Below are positions 51,558-60,123 of a stretch of DNA of 64,000 nt, piece by piece (positions within the stretch are counted from its first letter, which is position 1; the number at the start of each line of letters is the position of its first letter). The notes beneath the pieces were generated by a model. The model saw only the letters and a program-made list of their open reading frames with translations. It did no database searches and was not told the origin of the DNA. The DNA is from JAKPPT01 sp964630305 (GTDB lineage: Bacteria; Spirochaetota; Spirochaetia; Treponematales; UBA12059). The stretch is taken from contig CAZVTR010000001.1 in the NCBI GenBank assembly GCA_964630305.1, forward strand, positions 1-64,000. Reading direction: 5' to 3'. Made by a program: the position numbers and the translations under genes.

Positions 51558-53442
51558 TGTTATTTTTGTATTGGCAGTACTAACAGAACTAAGCTTTGCA
51601 GAAACAGAAGAAACTGATAGTTTGCTAAAGCGGAATCAGCAAATCGCAGAAGTATATGCTGATTCTGCTTTTGTATTTTTATGGCAGGGAAACTATGCTT
51701 ATGCGCTTGAGACAGCAGAGGCAGCATTAACTTTTTATCCTGCTACATCAGATGCCCTTGTAGTTAAGTATTTTATAGTAAAATCGCGTAAAGAGCCGGC
51801 AGAAACCTGCATTGGGCTGTTAGATGCAGCGTTAAAAGCTGATACTTTTAAAAACTTTTATAAAGAGGATATTCTTGTACGGTACTGCCATGAGCTCATT
51901 TCTAGTCAGCGAATATATGAAGCATTAAAAGCGTCAGAAGCAATTGTATCAGAACCGGAGCGCTGGTACATTATGGCGCGTGCTCAGTCTGAATTAGGTA
52001 ATTACGATGCTGCGCTTGCATACTATAAAGCGTATATAGGTATTAATCCTGATGCTATAGAATGCATAAATCCCTGGCTCATGCAGATGCGAAAGCTTTC
52101 ATACTCAGCAGAGGCTGCATCCTTTATTGAATACATCAAAACTGTTTTGCTGCAGTATATACGGTTTGATCACCCGGACATTTTGCCTGCATTAGTGCCG
52201 TTCGCCGGAGACAAAGAAACTGCAAAACTCTATCTCAGAGAATATAGAGCCTATAACAGAAGAAATGCGTATGCCACATACTATGCCTATGAGTTTGGTC
52301 TCATTTCATGGGAAGCAATGCTCGAAGAATTGTTTATTCAAAACAGTGTTGTACCCTATGAGATTTATGAAAAAGCAGCTCAATCTGTATCGACACCAGA
52401 ATCGCTCCTTGCATTTAAAAAGAAACTTGCAGCTTGGAAGGGTTTCATAATCACAGATAGAAATTACGATGCAATACCGGAGATGGTTTTAGAAGTTAGT
52501 AATGGACTCCCTGTGTTTGCATATCGTGACAACGACCAAAATGGAATTTATGAAGCGTCAATGCAGTTTGCTGATGGTGTACCTGAATCAGGTCAATATA
52601 CTGCTGGAAGTACTATGTTATCAGTAACCTATTACAGATGGCCTCATGTTCGTGAAATTTCTGTTAAGAATAGCACTGGTACGTTTACCTATTATTTTAG
52701 TCCTGGAGCTTTTTCATTGCCGCTTGTAGAACAAAAGTTTTTAGGTGCAATTGATAAAACCATAGCGCTCTGGTATGAGTTTCCCCTTCGTATTACTGTT
52801 CCAACACAAGATGCTCTAGTAAAAAATTCTATAAAATTCGAACGTAATCAAAACAATGCTTTTAGCACAATAAAAGTTTCGAGCGGAGTTCCCGTGACAA
52901 GCATACAAACCGATGCAGGGTATAAAATATTTACCTTGTACAATAACGGTTTCCCCGTGCTGGAACGTATCGATATCAATGCAGATGGCAGGTATGATGG
53001 TGTTCGTGTGTATATTCGGAATGCCCAAGGCATACCGGTGCTTGCTGAAACTCGCATTGATAGTGACGGTAATGGAATATATGAATATATTGAACGCTAT
53101 ATCCCCGCTTTGACTAAACTATGGGATACAAATCAAGATGGAATACAAGATATAATACTAACCCAGGAAACAGACGGCACGCTTCGGTATGATGCTGCAA
53201 TAGATATGTCAGGTACGTTCCCGCTTGTTGTCTATATAAAAAACGCTATTCCGGCGAGAGTTCTTTTTAAGGGACAGGAGCTTCCTATCATTAAAGATGC
53301 TAACCCGCGCATATATTGGATTGGGTTTAAGTATTTTGACTTTGGACAAACTGTTCCGCAAGAAGGCTGGGGCATTATCAACGGCAAACGTTATTTTGTG
53401 CTTCGAATTCAAGATTTGTATTTTGTACAGGCATTGAATTAA
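51505..53442 (+). CDS. Exported TPR protein with EF-hand-like Asp repeats
   Basis: A 645-aa protein starting inside the 3' end of ftsH. AAGGAG (51489-51494) lies 10 bases before the ATG at 51505; a TTG at 51502 is 7 bases away and possible. The signal peptide (about 1-32) ends ELSFA. The first half is helical with TPR-type segments (GNYAYALETAEAALTF, GNYDAALAYYKAYI). The second half is beta-rich with several calcium-loop-like motifs: DNDQNGIYE, DINADGRYD, DSDGNGIYE and DTNQDGIQD, each D-x-[DN]-x-[DN]-G. I recognise no named family. The overlap suggests translation coupled to FtsH and perhaps a shared envelope role. Confidence 0.8.
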   Translation: MKKSGLCSVLKNVLRLLNVIFVLAVLTELSFAETEETDSLLKRNQQIAEVYADSAFVFLWQGNYAYALETAEAALTFYPATSDALVVKYFIVKSRKEPAETCIGLLDAALKADTFKNFYKEDILVRYCHELISSQRIYEALKASEAIVSEPERWYIMARAQSELGNYDAALAYYKAYIGINPDAIECINPWLMQMRKLSYSAEAASFIEYIKTVLLQYIRFDHPDILPALVPFAGDKETAKLYLREYRAYNRRNAYATYYAYEFGLISWEAMLEELFIQNSVVPYEIYEKAAQSVSTPESLLAFKKKLAAWKGFIITDRNYDAIPEMVLEVSNGLPVFAYRDNDQNGIYEASMQFADGVPESGQYTAGSTMLSVTYYRWPHVREISVKNSTGTFTYYFSPGAFSLPLVEQKFLGAIDKTIALWYEFPLRITVPTQDALVKNSIKFERNQNNAFSTIKVSSGVPVTSIQTDAGYKIFTLYNNGFPVLERIDINADGRYDGVRVYIRNAQGIPVLAETRIDSDGNGIYEYIERYIPALTKLWDTNQDGIQDIILTQETDGTLRYDAAIDMSGTFPLVVYIKNAIPARVLFKGQELPIIKDANPRIYWIGFKYFDFGQTVPQEGWGIINGKRYFVLRIQDLYFVQALN

Positions 53443-53554
53443 TAGGAATGTGATGTTTTAACATACAAACGCAAATGCACAACAATCCGTTTAAATCAGA
53501 GGAACTGTTCATTTTTAAGCATAACAATCAAATCAGTTATCAAAATATTGCCTG

Positions 53555-56500
53555 TTAACTGCATCCTGTCGTGCTGCCGCAGGTTTCGCATTTAAGACAG
53601 GTACCGTTTCTCACGAGCGTGAGATGACCGCAGACAGGGCAGGGGTCTCCCTCATAGCCCTTCATGCGGGCAATAAAAAGTTCTTCCTGGAAATCTTCTT
53701 CATGGTGCGATGCTTCTCCGCTAGTGTTTTCATGCGTATGCGGCTTTTTATGTTGTGCTTTAGAGTTTGTCGATGTTGCGTTGAGATCTTCCGGTTTTAT
53801 TTGCCCAAGATCAAAGCGGTTGCGGTAGTTAATCGCTAGATCACGGAAGACATAGTCGAGAACACTGGTAGCCATTTTGATATATTCATGACCCTGCACC
53901 ATGCCATTAGGTTCAAACCGAGTAAAAGTAAATGCATCGATGTATTCATCGAGCGGGACACCATACTGGAGACCTATAGAAACCGATATCGCAAATGAGT
54001 TAAGGAGGCTTCTGAATGCTGCTCCCTCTTTGTGCATATCCAAAAATATTTCACCAAGCCTGCCGTCGTCATACTCTCCAGTTCGTATAAAAATTGAATG
54101 ACCGCCTATTTTTGCCTTTTGTGTATAACCAGACCGTCTATTCGGAAGCGGATTACGTATGCCGTACCGGTGTGAATCTTTTTTAGCTTCTTGCATCTGG
54201 GCAGTATGAGGTTTTTTAGAAAGTTCAAGAAGCGTTTTTGCAATAGGATCTTGATCGGTATTTAAAACCGATGAGAGGGGCTGTGACAGTTTTGAACCGT
54301 CGCGGTAAATTGTGATAGATTTTAAACATGATTGCCATGCAGACATAAATGCACCTTTTACATCGGCATATGTTGCTGTAGCTGGCATATTAATGGTTTT
54401 TGAAATAGCTCCGGATATAAAAGGCTGTGTCGCAGCCATCATTGCTATATGAGCCTGCCATGGAATTGAACGTTTTGCGTTACGGCCAGATGGTGTTGCC
54501 GTATCAAATACTGCATAGTGTTCGGCTTTTAGATGCGGTGCCCCTTCCAGTCCCATGAATCCGCACGACCAGAGTTCAGCTGCTCGTATATCCTCAGAAG
54601 AAAAATTGAGATATTCGAGCAGATTAAATCCTTTTTTTGTGAGCTTTGCATCTGTGAGGCCTATCGCTGTTTTTGTTGCTTCATCAAGATTCCAGACAGC
54701 AATTGCGCTATCGAGGGTCATTGCGCCTGGTAAAGCCTGCTCTATGGTTTTGAGCGCTTGATCTGAAAACCCGTGTGCTTTTAAAGTTTCAAGTGAAATA
54801 CCTGGAGCGTCTTTAAGGGTACCTCTTCCAACAAGATAGGTAACGATATCATCAATTTGTGCATTCGTGTAGCCGAGCTTGCGCAGTGCGGGCACAACAG
54901 ATTTGTTAGCTAATTTAAAGTAACCTCCCCCTGCAAGTTTTTTAAATTTAACAAGCGCAAAATCTGGTTCAATGCCGGTTGTATCACAGTCCATGAGAAG
55001 ACCTATTGTTCCTGTTGGAGCAATAGCGGTAGTCTGTGCGTTTCTGAAACCATATTGCTCGCCCAATGCAAGTGCTTCATCCCAGCACTGCTGTGCTGCT
55101 TTTGTAAGCGCAGGAGGAGCTTTTTTTATATCAATGCCTTGCGGAATAGTCGAAAGTTTCTCATACTCCTTTGCTGGTGCGCTGTATGCCGCTCGTCTGT
55201 GATTTCGTATGACACGGAGCATATCTTCCCGGTTTGCTGAAAAACGCGGGAACGGTCCCATCGCCTGTGCAAGCCGGGCTGATTCGGCATAGGCTTCTCC
55301 GGTCAGAATTGCAGAAAGCGCTGCAGCGCAGGCTCTCCCTTCATCACTGTCATATGCAAGACCGGAGATCATGAGCAGTGTGCCTAAATTTGCATAACCC
55401 AAGCCAAGGGTACGGTAGTCATAGCTTTTGCGAGCGATTTCCTTTGACGGAAATTGTGCCATATAGACCGATATTTCAAGCACATCGGTCCAGAGCCGTA
55501 TTGCATGCCGATATGCTTCAATATCGAAGCTGGCTGTTTGTTCATTATAAAAAGTTGTAAGATTGAGCGATGCAAGATTACATGCGGTATCATCCAGAAA
55601 CATATATTCCGAGCATGGATTTGAAGCGCGGATCTCGCCATCGGCCAGGCAGGTATGCCATTCGTTTATTGTAGTATGGAATTGCAATCCAGGATCTGCA
55701 CATTGCCATGCTGCTTGTACTAGTAAATCCCAGAGATATCCAGCTTTAATTGTTTTTGTTGCTTTCCGGGTTGTTCGTGCAATGAGTTTCCAGTCTTTAT
55801 TGGTTACCACTGCTTCCATAAACTCATTCGTTACACGCACTGTATTATTTGATGCCTGACCGCTCACCGTGTTATATGCTTCGCCTTCCCAGTTAGTATC
55901 AAACAGCAGCGCCATGAGTTCGGTATCCTGCTGTTCAAGTTTTTTCATTGTTTGATAGATAAATGAAAGCGGTATTCCTGCTGCGACAGCCTTTTTGCAG
56001 GCATGCTGAAGATTGGGATTTTCATAAACAAGCAGTCGTTTCTCAGGCGCAAGATCGCCTGTATGAATCGCCTCTGCTATTTCTTCATAAAACTGATATA
56101 TCTGACGGCTGCCTGCTGTGAGCGAGGCGACTTTATACTCTTCATGCGGTTTCCATTTGATAAATTCTTCGATGTCGGGATGGTCTGCATCAAGGATGAC
56201 CATTTTAGCAGCCCGGCGGGTAGTACCCCCGGACTTTATTGCATTTGCAGATCGGTCTCCAATTTTCAAAAATGAAAGCAAGCCGCTCGATACTCCTCCG
56301 CCTGAAAGCGGTTCTCCGGCGCCTCGAATGGTGGAAAAGTTGGAACCGGTTCCTGATCCGTATTTAAACAGCCTGGCTTCGCGTTCGATAAGGTCCATAA
56401 TTCCGCCTTCATTAACAAGGTCGTCTTTTATGGTAAGGATAAAGCAAGCGTGAGGCTGGGGGCGCTTATACGCACTGTCAGAAGGTACAACTTCATTTGT

Positions 56501-57013
56501 TGCCGGATCCACATAAAAGTGTCCCTGTGAAGGTCCTTCGATGCCATAGACAGCATAGAGACCGGTATTAAACCATTGCGGACTGTTTGGTGCAGCTATC
56601 TGATGCGCAAGCATATAGCACAGTTCATCGTAGAATGCCCGTGCATCGTCTTCTGTATCAAAATAGCTGCCTTCTTTGCCCCAGAGCATCCAGGTATACG
56701 CAAGCCGGTGAAATACCTGACGCGCATCGTGTTCAGAACCGGGGACAGGAGATGGCCCCGAGAGTGCTCGCTGTTGTTCTGGAACAAATGCTTCCCAGCT
56801 TCGTGCTTTATCTCCTGAGACACCAGCTTTGCGGAAATATTTTTGTGCGAGTATGTCGGTAGCAATTTGACTCCATGTAGAAGGAACAATAACACCATTC
56901 ATGTAAAAAACCTGTGAACCATCTTTGTTTCGTATTTCTGATATGCGTTTTTCCCACTGGATATCGAAATATGGTCCTGATGTTTCGGTAGTGTAATGGC
57001 GTTTAATTTTCAT
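53555..57013 (-). CDS. nrdJ: Adenosylcobalamin-dependent (class II) ribonucleotide reductase
   Basis: A 1152-aa enzyme that reduces ribonucleotides to deoxyribonucleotides using B12 and needs no oxygen. The active-site segment is SNPCSEYMFLDDTACNLASL. The specificity/finger region includes FKYGSGTGSNFS. IAPTGTIGLLMDCDTTGIEPD is given here in part as IAPTGTIG. The long class II form ends with a zinc-type CPVCGHLTLVRNGTCLKCETCG (first part CPVCGHL), followed by CS, where C-terminal cysteines re-reduce the active site. The ATG at 57013 follows AAGGAG by seven bases; the frame opens 20 codons earlier but without a site. Two NrdR boxes overlay its promoter. Confidence 0.95.
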   Translation of the reverse strand: MKIKRHYTTETSGPYFDIQWEKRISEIRNKDGSQVFYMNGVIVPSTWSQIATDILAQKYFRKAGVSGDKARSWEAFVPEQQRALSGPSPVPGSEHDARQVFHRLAYTWMLWGKEGSYFDTEDDARAFYDELCYMLAHQIAAPNSPQWFNTGLYAVYGIEGPSQGHFYVDPATNEVVPSDSAYKRPQPHACFILTIKDDLVNEGGIMDLIEREARLFKYGSGTGSNFSTIRGAGEPLSGGGVSSGLLSFLKIGDRSANAIKSGGTTRRAAKMVILDADHPDIEEFIKWKPHEEYKVASLTAGSRQIYQFYEEIAEAIHTGDLAPEKRLLVYENPNLQHACKKAVAAGIPLSFIYQTMKKLEQQDTELMALLFDTNWEGEAYNTVSGQASNNTVRVTNEFMEAVVTNKDWKLIARTTRKATKTIKAGYLWDLLVQAAWQCADPGLQFHTTINEWHTCLADGEIRASNPCSEYMFLDDTACNLASLNLTTFYNEQTASFDIEAYRHAIRLWTDVLEISVYMAQFPSKEIARKSYDYRTLGLGYANLGTLLMISGLAYDSDEGRACAAALSAILTGEAYAESARLAQAMGPFPRFSANREDMLRVIRNHRRAAYSAPAKEYEKLSTIPQGIDIKKAPPALTKAAQQCWDEALALGEQYGFRNAQTTAIAPTGTIGLLMDCDTTGIEPDFALVKFKKLAGGGYFKLANKSVVPALRKLGYTNAQIDDIVTYLVGRGTLKDAPGISLETLKAHGFSDQALKTIEQALPGAMTLDSAIAVWNLDEATKTAIGLTDAKLTKKGFNLLEYLNFSSEDIRAAELWSCGFMGLEGAPHLKAEHYAVFDTATPSGRNAKRSIPWQAHIAMMAATQPFISGAISKTINMPATATYADVKGAFMSAWQSCLKSITIYRDGSKLSQPLSSVLNTDQDPIAKTLLELSKKPHTAQMQEAKKDSHRYGIRNPLPNRRSGYTQKAKIGGHSIFIRTGEYDDGRLGEIFLDMHKEGAAFRSLLNSFAISVSIGLQYGVPLDEYIDAFTFTRFEPNGMVQGHEYIKMATSVLDYVFRDLAINYRNRFDLGQIKPEDLNATSTNSKAQHKKPHTHENTSGEASHHEEDFQEELFIARMKGYEGDPCPVCGHLTLVRNGTCLKCETCGSTTGCS

Positions 57014-57036
57014 ACTGGCTCCTTCTTGACTATTTA

Positions 57037-57052
57037 ATACTACATATAGTGT
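57037..57052 (-). promoter_or_regulatory. NrdR box 1 (nrdJ leader)
   Basis: On the minus strand ACACTATATGTAGTAT. It agrees with the NrdR consensus acaCwAtATaTwGtgt at 14 of 16 positions. It lies just downstream of the predicted transcription start of nrdJ. Confidence 0.75.
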
Positions 57053-57064
57053 CTGTTGCTTATA

Positions 57065-57093
57065 TCTATACAATCAATTGTAGTGGAGGTCAA
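57065..57093 (-). promoter_or_regulatory. Promoter of nrdJ
   Basis: On the minus strand TTGACC (57088-57093), 17 bp, TATAGA (57065-57070). The leader is about 45 nt, too short for a cobalamin riboswitch. Confidence 0.7.
57068..57083 (-). promoter_or_regulatory. NrdR box 2 (over the nrdJ -10 region)
   Basis: On the minus strand CTACAATTGATTGTAT, 11 of 16 matches to the NrdR consensus including the inverted CAAT/ATTG core. Its centre is 31 bp from box 1, the usual three-turn spacing of paired NrdR boxes. Confidence 0.65.
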
Positions 57094-57115
57094 GTGGGTT
57101 TTAAAAGTATCTGCA

Positions 57116-57144
57116 TTGTCTTAATAGATAAATTTGAGTAATAT
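57116..57144 (+). promoter_or_regulatory. Promoter of the DUF192-def operon
   Basis: TTGTCT (57116-57121), 17 bp, TAATAT (57139-57144), 18 bp before the ATG at 57163. Confidence 0.5.
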
Positions 57145-57162
57145 AGAAAACAAGGAGTCTTA

Positions 57163-57627
57163 ATGAAAAAAATACTGCGCCATAATTTACTCATTATACT
57201 CATGGTGATTGCCGGAGCAGGCTGTACCTCACAGGATAACGCTCCCCAAAAAAAGTTGCCTACCGCTGTTATTTCGATCAATGGTATAAAGCTCACTGTT
57301 GAATTAGCGGTGACCGAAGCTCAAAAAGAAAAAGGTCTTATGTTCCGCAATAGCGTTCCGGATGGTACTGGCATGCTCTTTGTATACTATGAGGATCGGC
57401 CGCTCACATTCTGGATGAAAAATACAAAGGTTCCGCTGTCAATCGCTTTCATTGCTTCAGATGGGACAATTGTAGATATTCTTGATATGCAGCCGTATTC
57501 GCTTGCAGGTGTTCCAAGCTCGCGATCGGTGCGTTATGCGCTTGAGGTGCCGCAGGGCTGGTTTGCAGAGCATGGCATAAAAACCGGTGATACAGTTGAT
57601 TTAACCGATGTGCTTTCAAAGATTTAG
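57163..57627 (+). CDS. DUF192 lipoprotein
   Basis: A 154-aa exported protein. The signal peptide ends in AGAGC (cysteine near residue 24), a lipobox. The DUF192 domain (about 40-154) shows ELAVTEAQKEKGLMFRNSVP, MLFVYYEDRPLTFWMKNTKV and YALEVPQGWFAEHGIKTGD. The family is widespread and has no firm function. It is the first gene of a plus-strand run that continues with def (21 bp later) and fmt. The ribosome site is AAGGAG. Confidence 0.9.
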   Translation: MKKILRHNLLIILMVIAGAGCTSQDNAPQKKLPTAVISINGIKLTVELAVTEAQKEKGLMFRNSVPDGTGMLFVYYEDRPLTFWMKNTKVPLSIAFIASDGTIVDILDMQPYSLAGVPSSRSVRYALEVPQGWFAEHGIKTGDTVDLTDVLSKI

Positions 57628-57648
57628 TGATAATGAGGAGATTAGTTC

Positions 57649-58137
57649 ATGCTGGATATATATACGTTAGGTGAACCGGTGTTAAAAAGCAAAGCAGAAC
57701 CTGTGCTCAATGTTGACAGCAAGCTTATTGAAACGCTTGAAGCTATGGTTGTAACCATGCATAGAGCTCGGGGGATAGGCCTTGCAGCACCTCAAGTGGG
57801 CATAGGTCAGCGATTTTTTGTTGTCCAGCTAGAAAATGAAAAGCCGCTTTATTTTATTAATCCAGAAATTGTGGAGACAAGTATTGAAAAAGTTCTCTAT
57901 GAAGAGGGCTGCCTTTCGATACCTGGAGTATATGCCGAAATTGAACGCCCTTCGACACTGGTTGTGCAGGCACTCAATGAAAAAGGCAAGCGGTTTACTT
58001 TGGAAGCGTCGGGATTGCTTGCGCGGGTAATTTTGCATGAAAATGATCATCTGGATGGTGTGTTATTTATTGATAAATTAATTCCCAGTGTGCGAAAAAA
58101 ACTTATTGAACAGTATGAAAAAAGGATGCGGGCTTAA
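57649..58137 (+). CDS. def: Peptide deformylase
   Basis: A 162-aa metalloenzyme that removes the formyl group from nascent N-terminal methionine. All three motifs are present: GIGLAAPQVG (about 42-51), EGCLSIPG (metal cysteine C88) and HENDH (metal histidines H130 and H134, catalytic glutamate E131). Length is normal. The stop is 3 bp before fmt, the classical def-fmt pair. Confidence 0.97.
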   Translation: MLDIYTLGEPVLKSKAEPVLNVDSKLIETLEAMVVTMHRARGIGLAAPQVGIGQRFFVVQLENEKPLYFINPEIVETSIEKVLYEEGCLSIPGVYAEIERPSTLVVQALNEKGKRFTLEASGLLARVILHENDHLDGVLFIDKLIPSVRKKLIEQYEKRMRA

Positions 58138-58140
58138 AGC

Positions 58141-59070
58141 ATGCGCATACTGTTTGCCGGAACTGCTGAAATTGCTATTCCATCACTCAAACTGCTTGCA
58201 GAAACGCATGAACTCGTAGGTATCCTAACAAGCCCTGATGCTCCCCAGGGGCGAGGGCTTGTTGTTATGCCAAGTCCTGTAGCACTTGCGGCAGCATCAT
58301 ACTGCCCGCATGTACCGGTATTAAAACCTCAAAAACTAAATCAAACAGTCCGTGAACAAATACGGTCGTATAAACCTGATGTTCTTGTTGTTTACGCATA
58401 CGGAAAAATATTTGGTCCAAAATTTTTATCGCTGTTTTCGGAGTGTATCAATATACACCCATCACTCTTGCCCCGGTGGAGGGGGCCAGCGCCACTAGCA
58501 TTTTCTATATTGAACCGTGATGCACAAACAGGCATCAGTATACAGCGTATTGTAGAGCAGGTTGACAGCGGTGATATTTTTGCTCAAGTGGTTTGGAATA
58601 TGCAATTTACGGAAACAACAGGAGAGCTCACCGAGCGCGCAGCGCAGGAAGGTGCTGAGCTCCTTAAGAGTGTGCTTGAAAAACTAGCATCCGGGAAAGC
58701 TCATGCGCAGCCTCAGGATGAAAACAATGCAACCTATTCCAGATTGATCACAAAACAAGATGGCATAGTAAACTGGAATCAGTCTGGCGAAACAATCCAC
58801 GCGATGATTCGGGCATTTAATCCCTGGCCGCTTGCGCGAACAACCATAGACGGCAAGGTGCTCTATATTCATAATGCAGTACTCGGTGAAACGAAGCAGG
58901 TAGCATCACCAGGAACTATTGTTTCCATAGACAAAAATAACGGAATAATGGTACAAACAGGTACTGGCATACTGTGTTTGACAAGTGTACAGTGGCCGGG
59001 TAAAAGTCTGCTTCCGATTAAGGATTTTATTAACGGAGCACGGCTTACACCGGGTTCATATTTTGTGTAA
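58141..59070 (+). CDS. fmt: Methionyl-tRNA formyltransferase
   Basis: A 309-aa enzyme that formylates the initiator Met-tRNA with 10-formyl-tetrahydrofolate. The catalytic core NIHPSLLPRWRGPAP holds N104 and H106; the aspartate is in VDSGDI. The linker and C-terminal OB-like domain (about 205-309) include NPWPLARTTIDGKVL. Length fits the family. It follows def directly and is followed at 24 bp by the PASTA gene. Confidence 0.97.
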   Translation: MRILFAGTAEIAIPSLKLLAETHELVGILTSPDAPQGRGLVVMPSPVALAAASYCPHVPVLKPQKLNQTVREQIRSYKPDVLVVYAYGKIFGPKFLSLFSECINIHPSLLPRWRGPAPLAFSILNRDAQTGISIQRIVEQVDSGDIFAQVVWNMQFTETTGELTERAAQEGAELLKSVLEKLASGKAHAQPQDENNATYSRLITKQDGIVNWNQSGETIHAMIRAFNPWPLARTTIDGKVLYIHNAVLGETKQVASPGTIVSIDKNNGIMVQTGTGILCLTSVQWPGKSLLPIKDFINGARLTPGSYFV

Positions 59071-59093
59071 TATTGTGTACAGGAGTTATTATA

Positions 59094-60122
59094 ATGAATA
59101 CTGACAAGATTAAAGATTTTTTTAAAAAAATTTCAGGCAGGGAATTAGTTAATTTAGAACCACACCAGCTTAGAACAATTATTTTGCTGTTAGTAACGGC
59201 TATAGTAGTAATGTTTGTAGCCGGTATTGCAGTGTTTTCGCTTACTTTACGCGGTGAAGAGCAGGTTCTTGTGCCAAATGTTGAGGGAATGGAACTTACG
59301 CAGGCTTTGTTGAAACTTCAGGAAAAAGAATTATATCCACGAATAACATTGCGGACATCTGACAAAATAGAAACTAAAGGTCATATACTTGAGCAGGATC
59401 CAAGGCCTGGCACGGTAGTAAAAGCAGGCCGAAGAATTGCATTGGTTGTTAATAAAGGTGCCGTTGTCGATAAAGTTGATAATTATGTAGGGAAAACAGT
59501 GGATGAAGTTAAAATACTTTTACAATCACAGTTTGGTGCGAGCAAGCAGCTCATTGTTATTAAAGATCCTATTGTATATGACTATAATAAAAGCCCATCG
59601 GGGACAATTCTTGCGCAGACACCGGCTCCTGGTACACCGGTTACCGGTTTAACCGAATTGCAGCTTGTTGTTTCAAAAGGACCTGAACAAGAAAAAATAA
59701 AAACTCCTAATCTTATCGGACTTGATATTTCCGGGCTCTATAGAGTGCTAGGTGAATCAGGCATTAATTTCAAAGTAGTTATGCGTTCAGCAGAAGGAAA
59801 AGAAAAGCCAGGCTTCATCGTATCGCAGCAGCCTCAGCCAGGAACACTGATTGATCCAGTTGAACAGGTGCAAATAGTGTGCACAAATTCACAGTCTGCA
59901 ACTGGTATGATTGGAGGTTTGTTAACAGCTCAGCTTCCTGAATATCCATACCCGCTTTCTTTAAAAGTTGTTGCAGAATTGCCAACCGGACAGAAACAGA
60001 CTTTGCTTGAAACAAAGCATCCAGGAAAAGAGTTTTCACTCCCGTATTTTTTACCGGAAAATACAGTGCTAGTTTTATCAGTGCTGGATAGAGTAATACT
60101 GCGTAAGGAAATAAAAAACTAA
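59094..60122 (+). CDS. Membrane-anchored protein with three PASTA domains
   Basis: A 342-aa protein. A cytoplasmic N terminus (about 25 residues) precedes one membrane helix (about 28-52: TIILLLVTAIVVMFVAGIAV). Three PASTA domains follow, about 64-130, 132-203 and 206-272, with VPNVEGMELTQALLKLQEK, YVGKTVDEVKILLQSQFG and TPNLIGLDISGLYRVLGESG. Each ends in the G-x-x-V/L-x-Q-x-P-x-P-G pattern. A C-terminal region of 70 residues has no clear domain. PASTA domains bind muropeptides or other PASTA proteins. There is no kinase or transpeptidase domain, unlike the usual carriers. The ATG at 59094 has AGGAG eight bases upstream. Confidence 0.88.
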   Translation: MNTDKIKDFFKKISGRELVNLEPHQLRTIILLLVTAIVVMFVAGIAVFSLTLRGEEQVLVPNVEGMELTQALLKLQEKELYPRITLRTSDKIETKGHILEQDPRPGTVVKAGRRIALVVNKGAVVDKVDNYVGKTVDEVKILLQSQFGASKQLIVIKDPIVYDYNKSPSGTILAQTPAPGTPVTGLTELQLVVSKGPEQEKIKTPNLIGLDISGLYRVLGESGINFKVVMRSAEGKEKPGFIVSQQPQPGTLIDPVEQVQIVCTNSQSATGMIGGLLTAQLPEYPYPLSLKVVAELPTGQKQTLLETKHPGKEFSLPYFLPENTVLVLSVLDRVILRKEIKN

Positions 60123-60123
60123 C

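Noticed and set aside
57014..57100. Cobalamin riboswitch before nrdJ
   Set aside because: The leader is only about 45 nt and contains no B12-box-like conserved core. NrdR-type boxes explain the region better.
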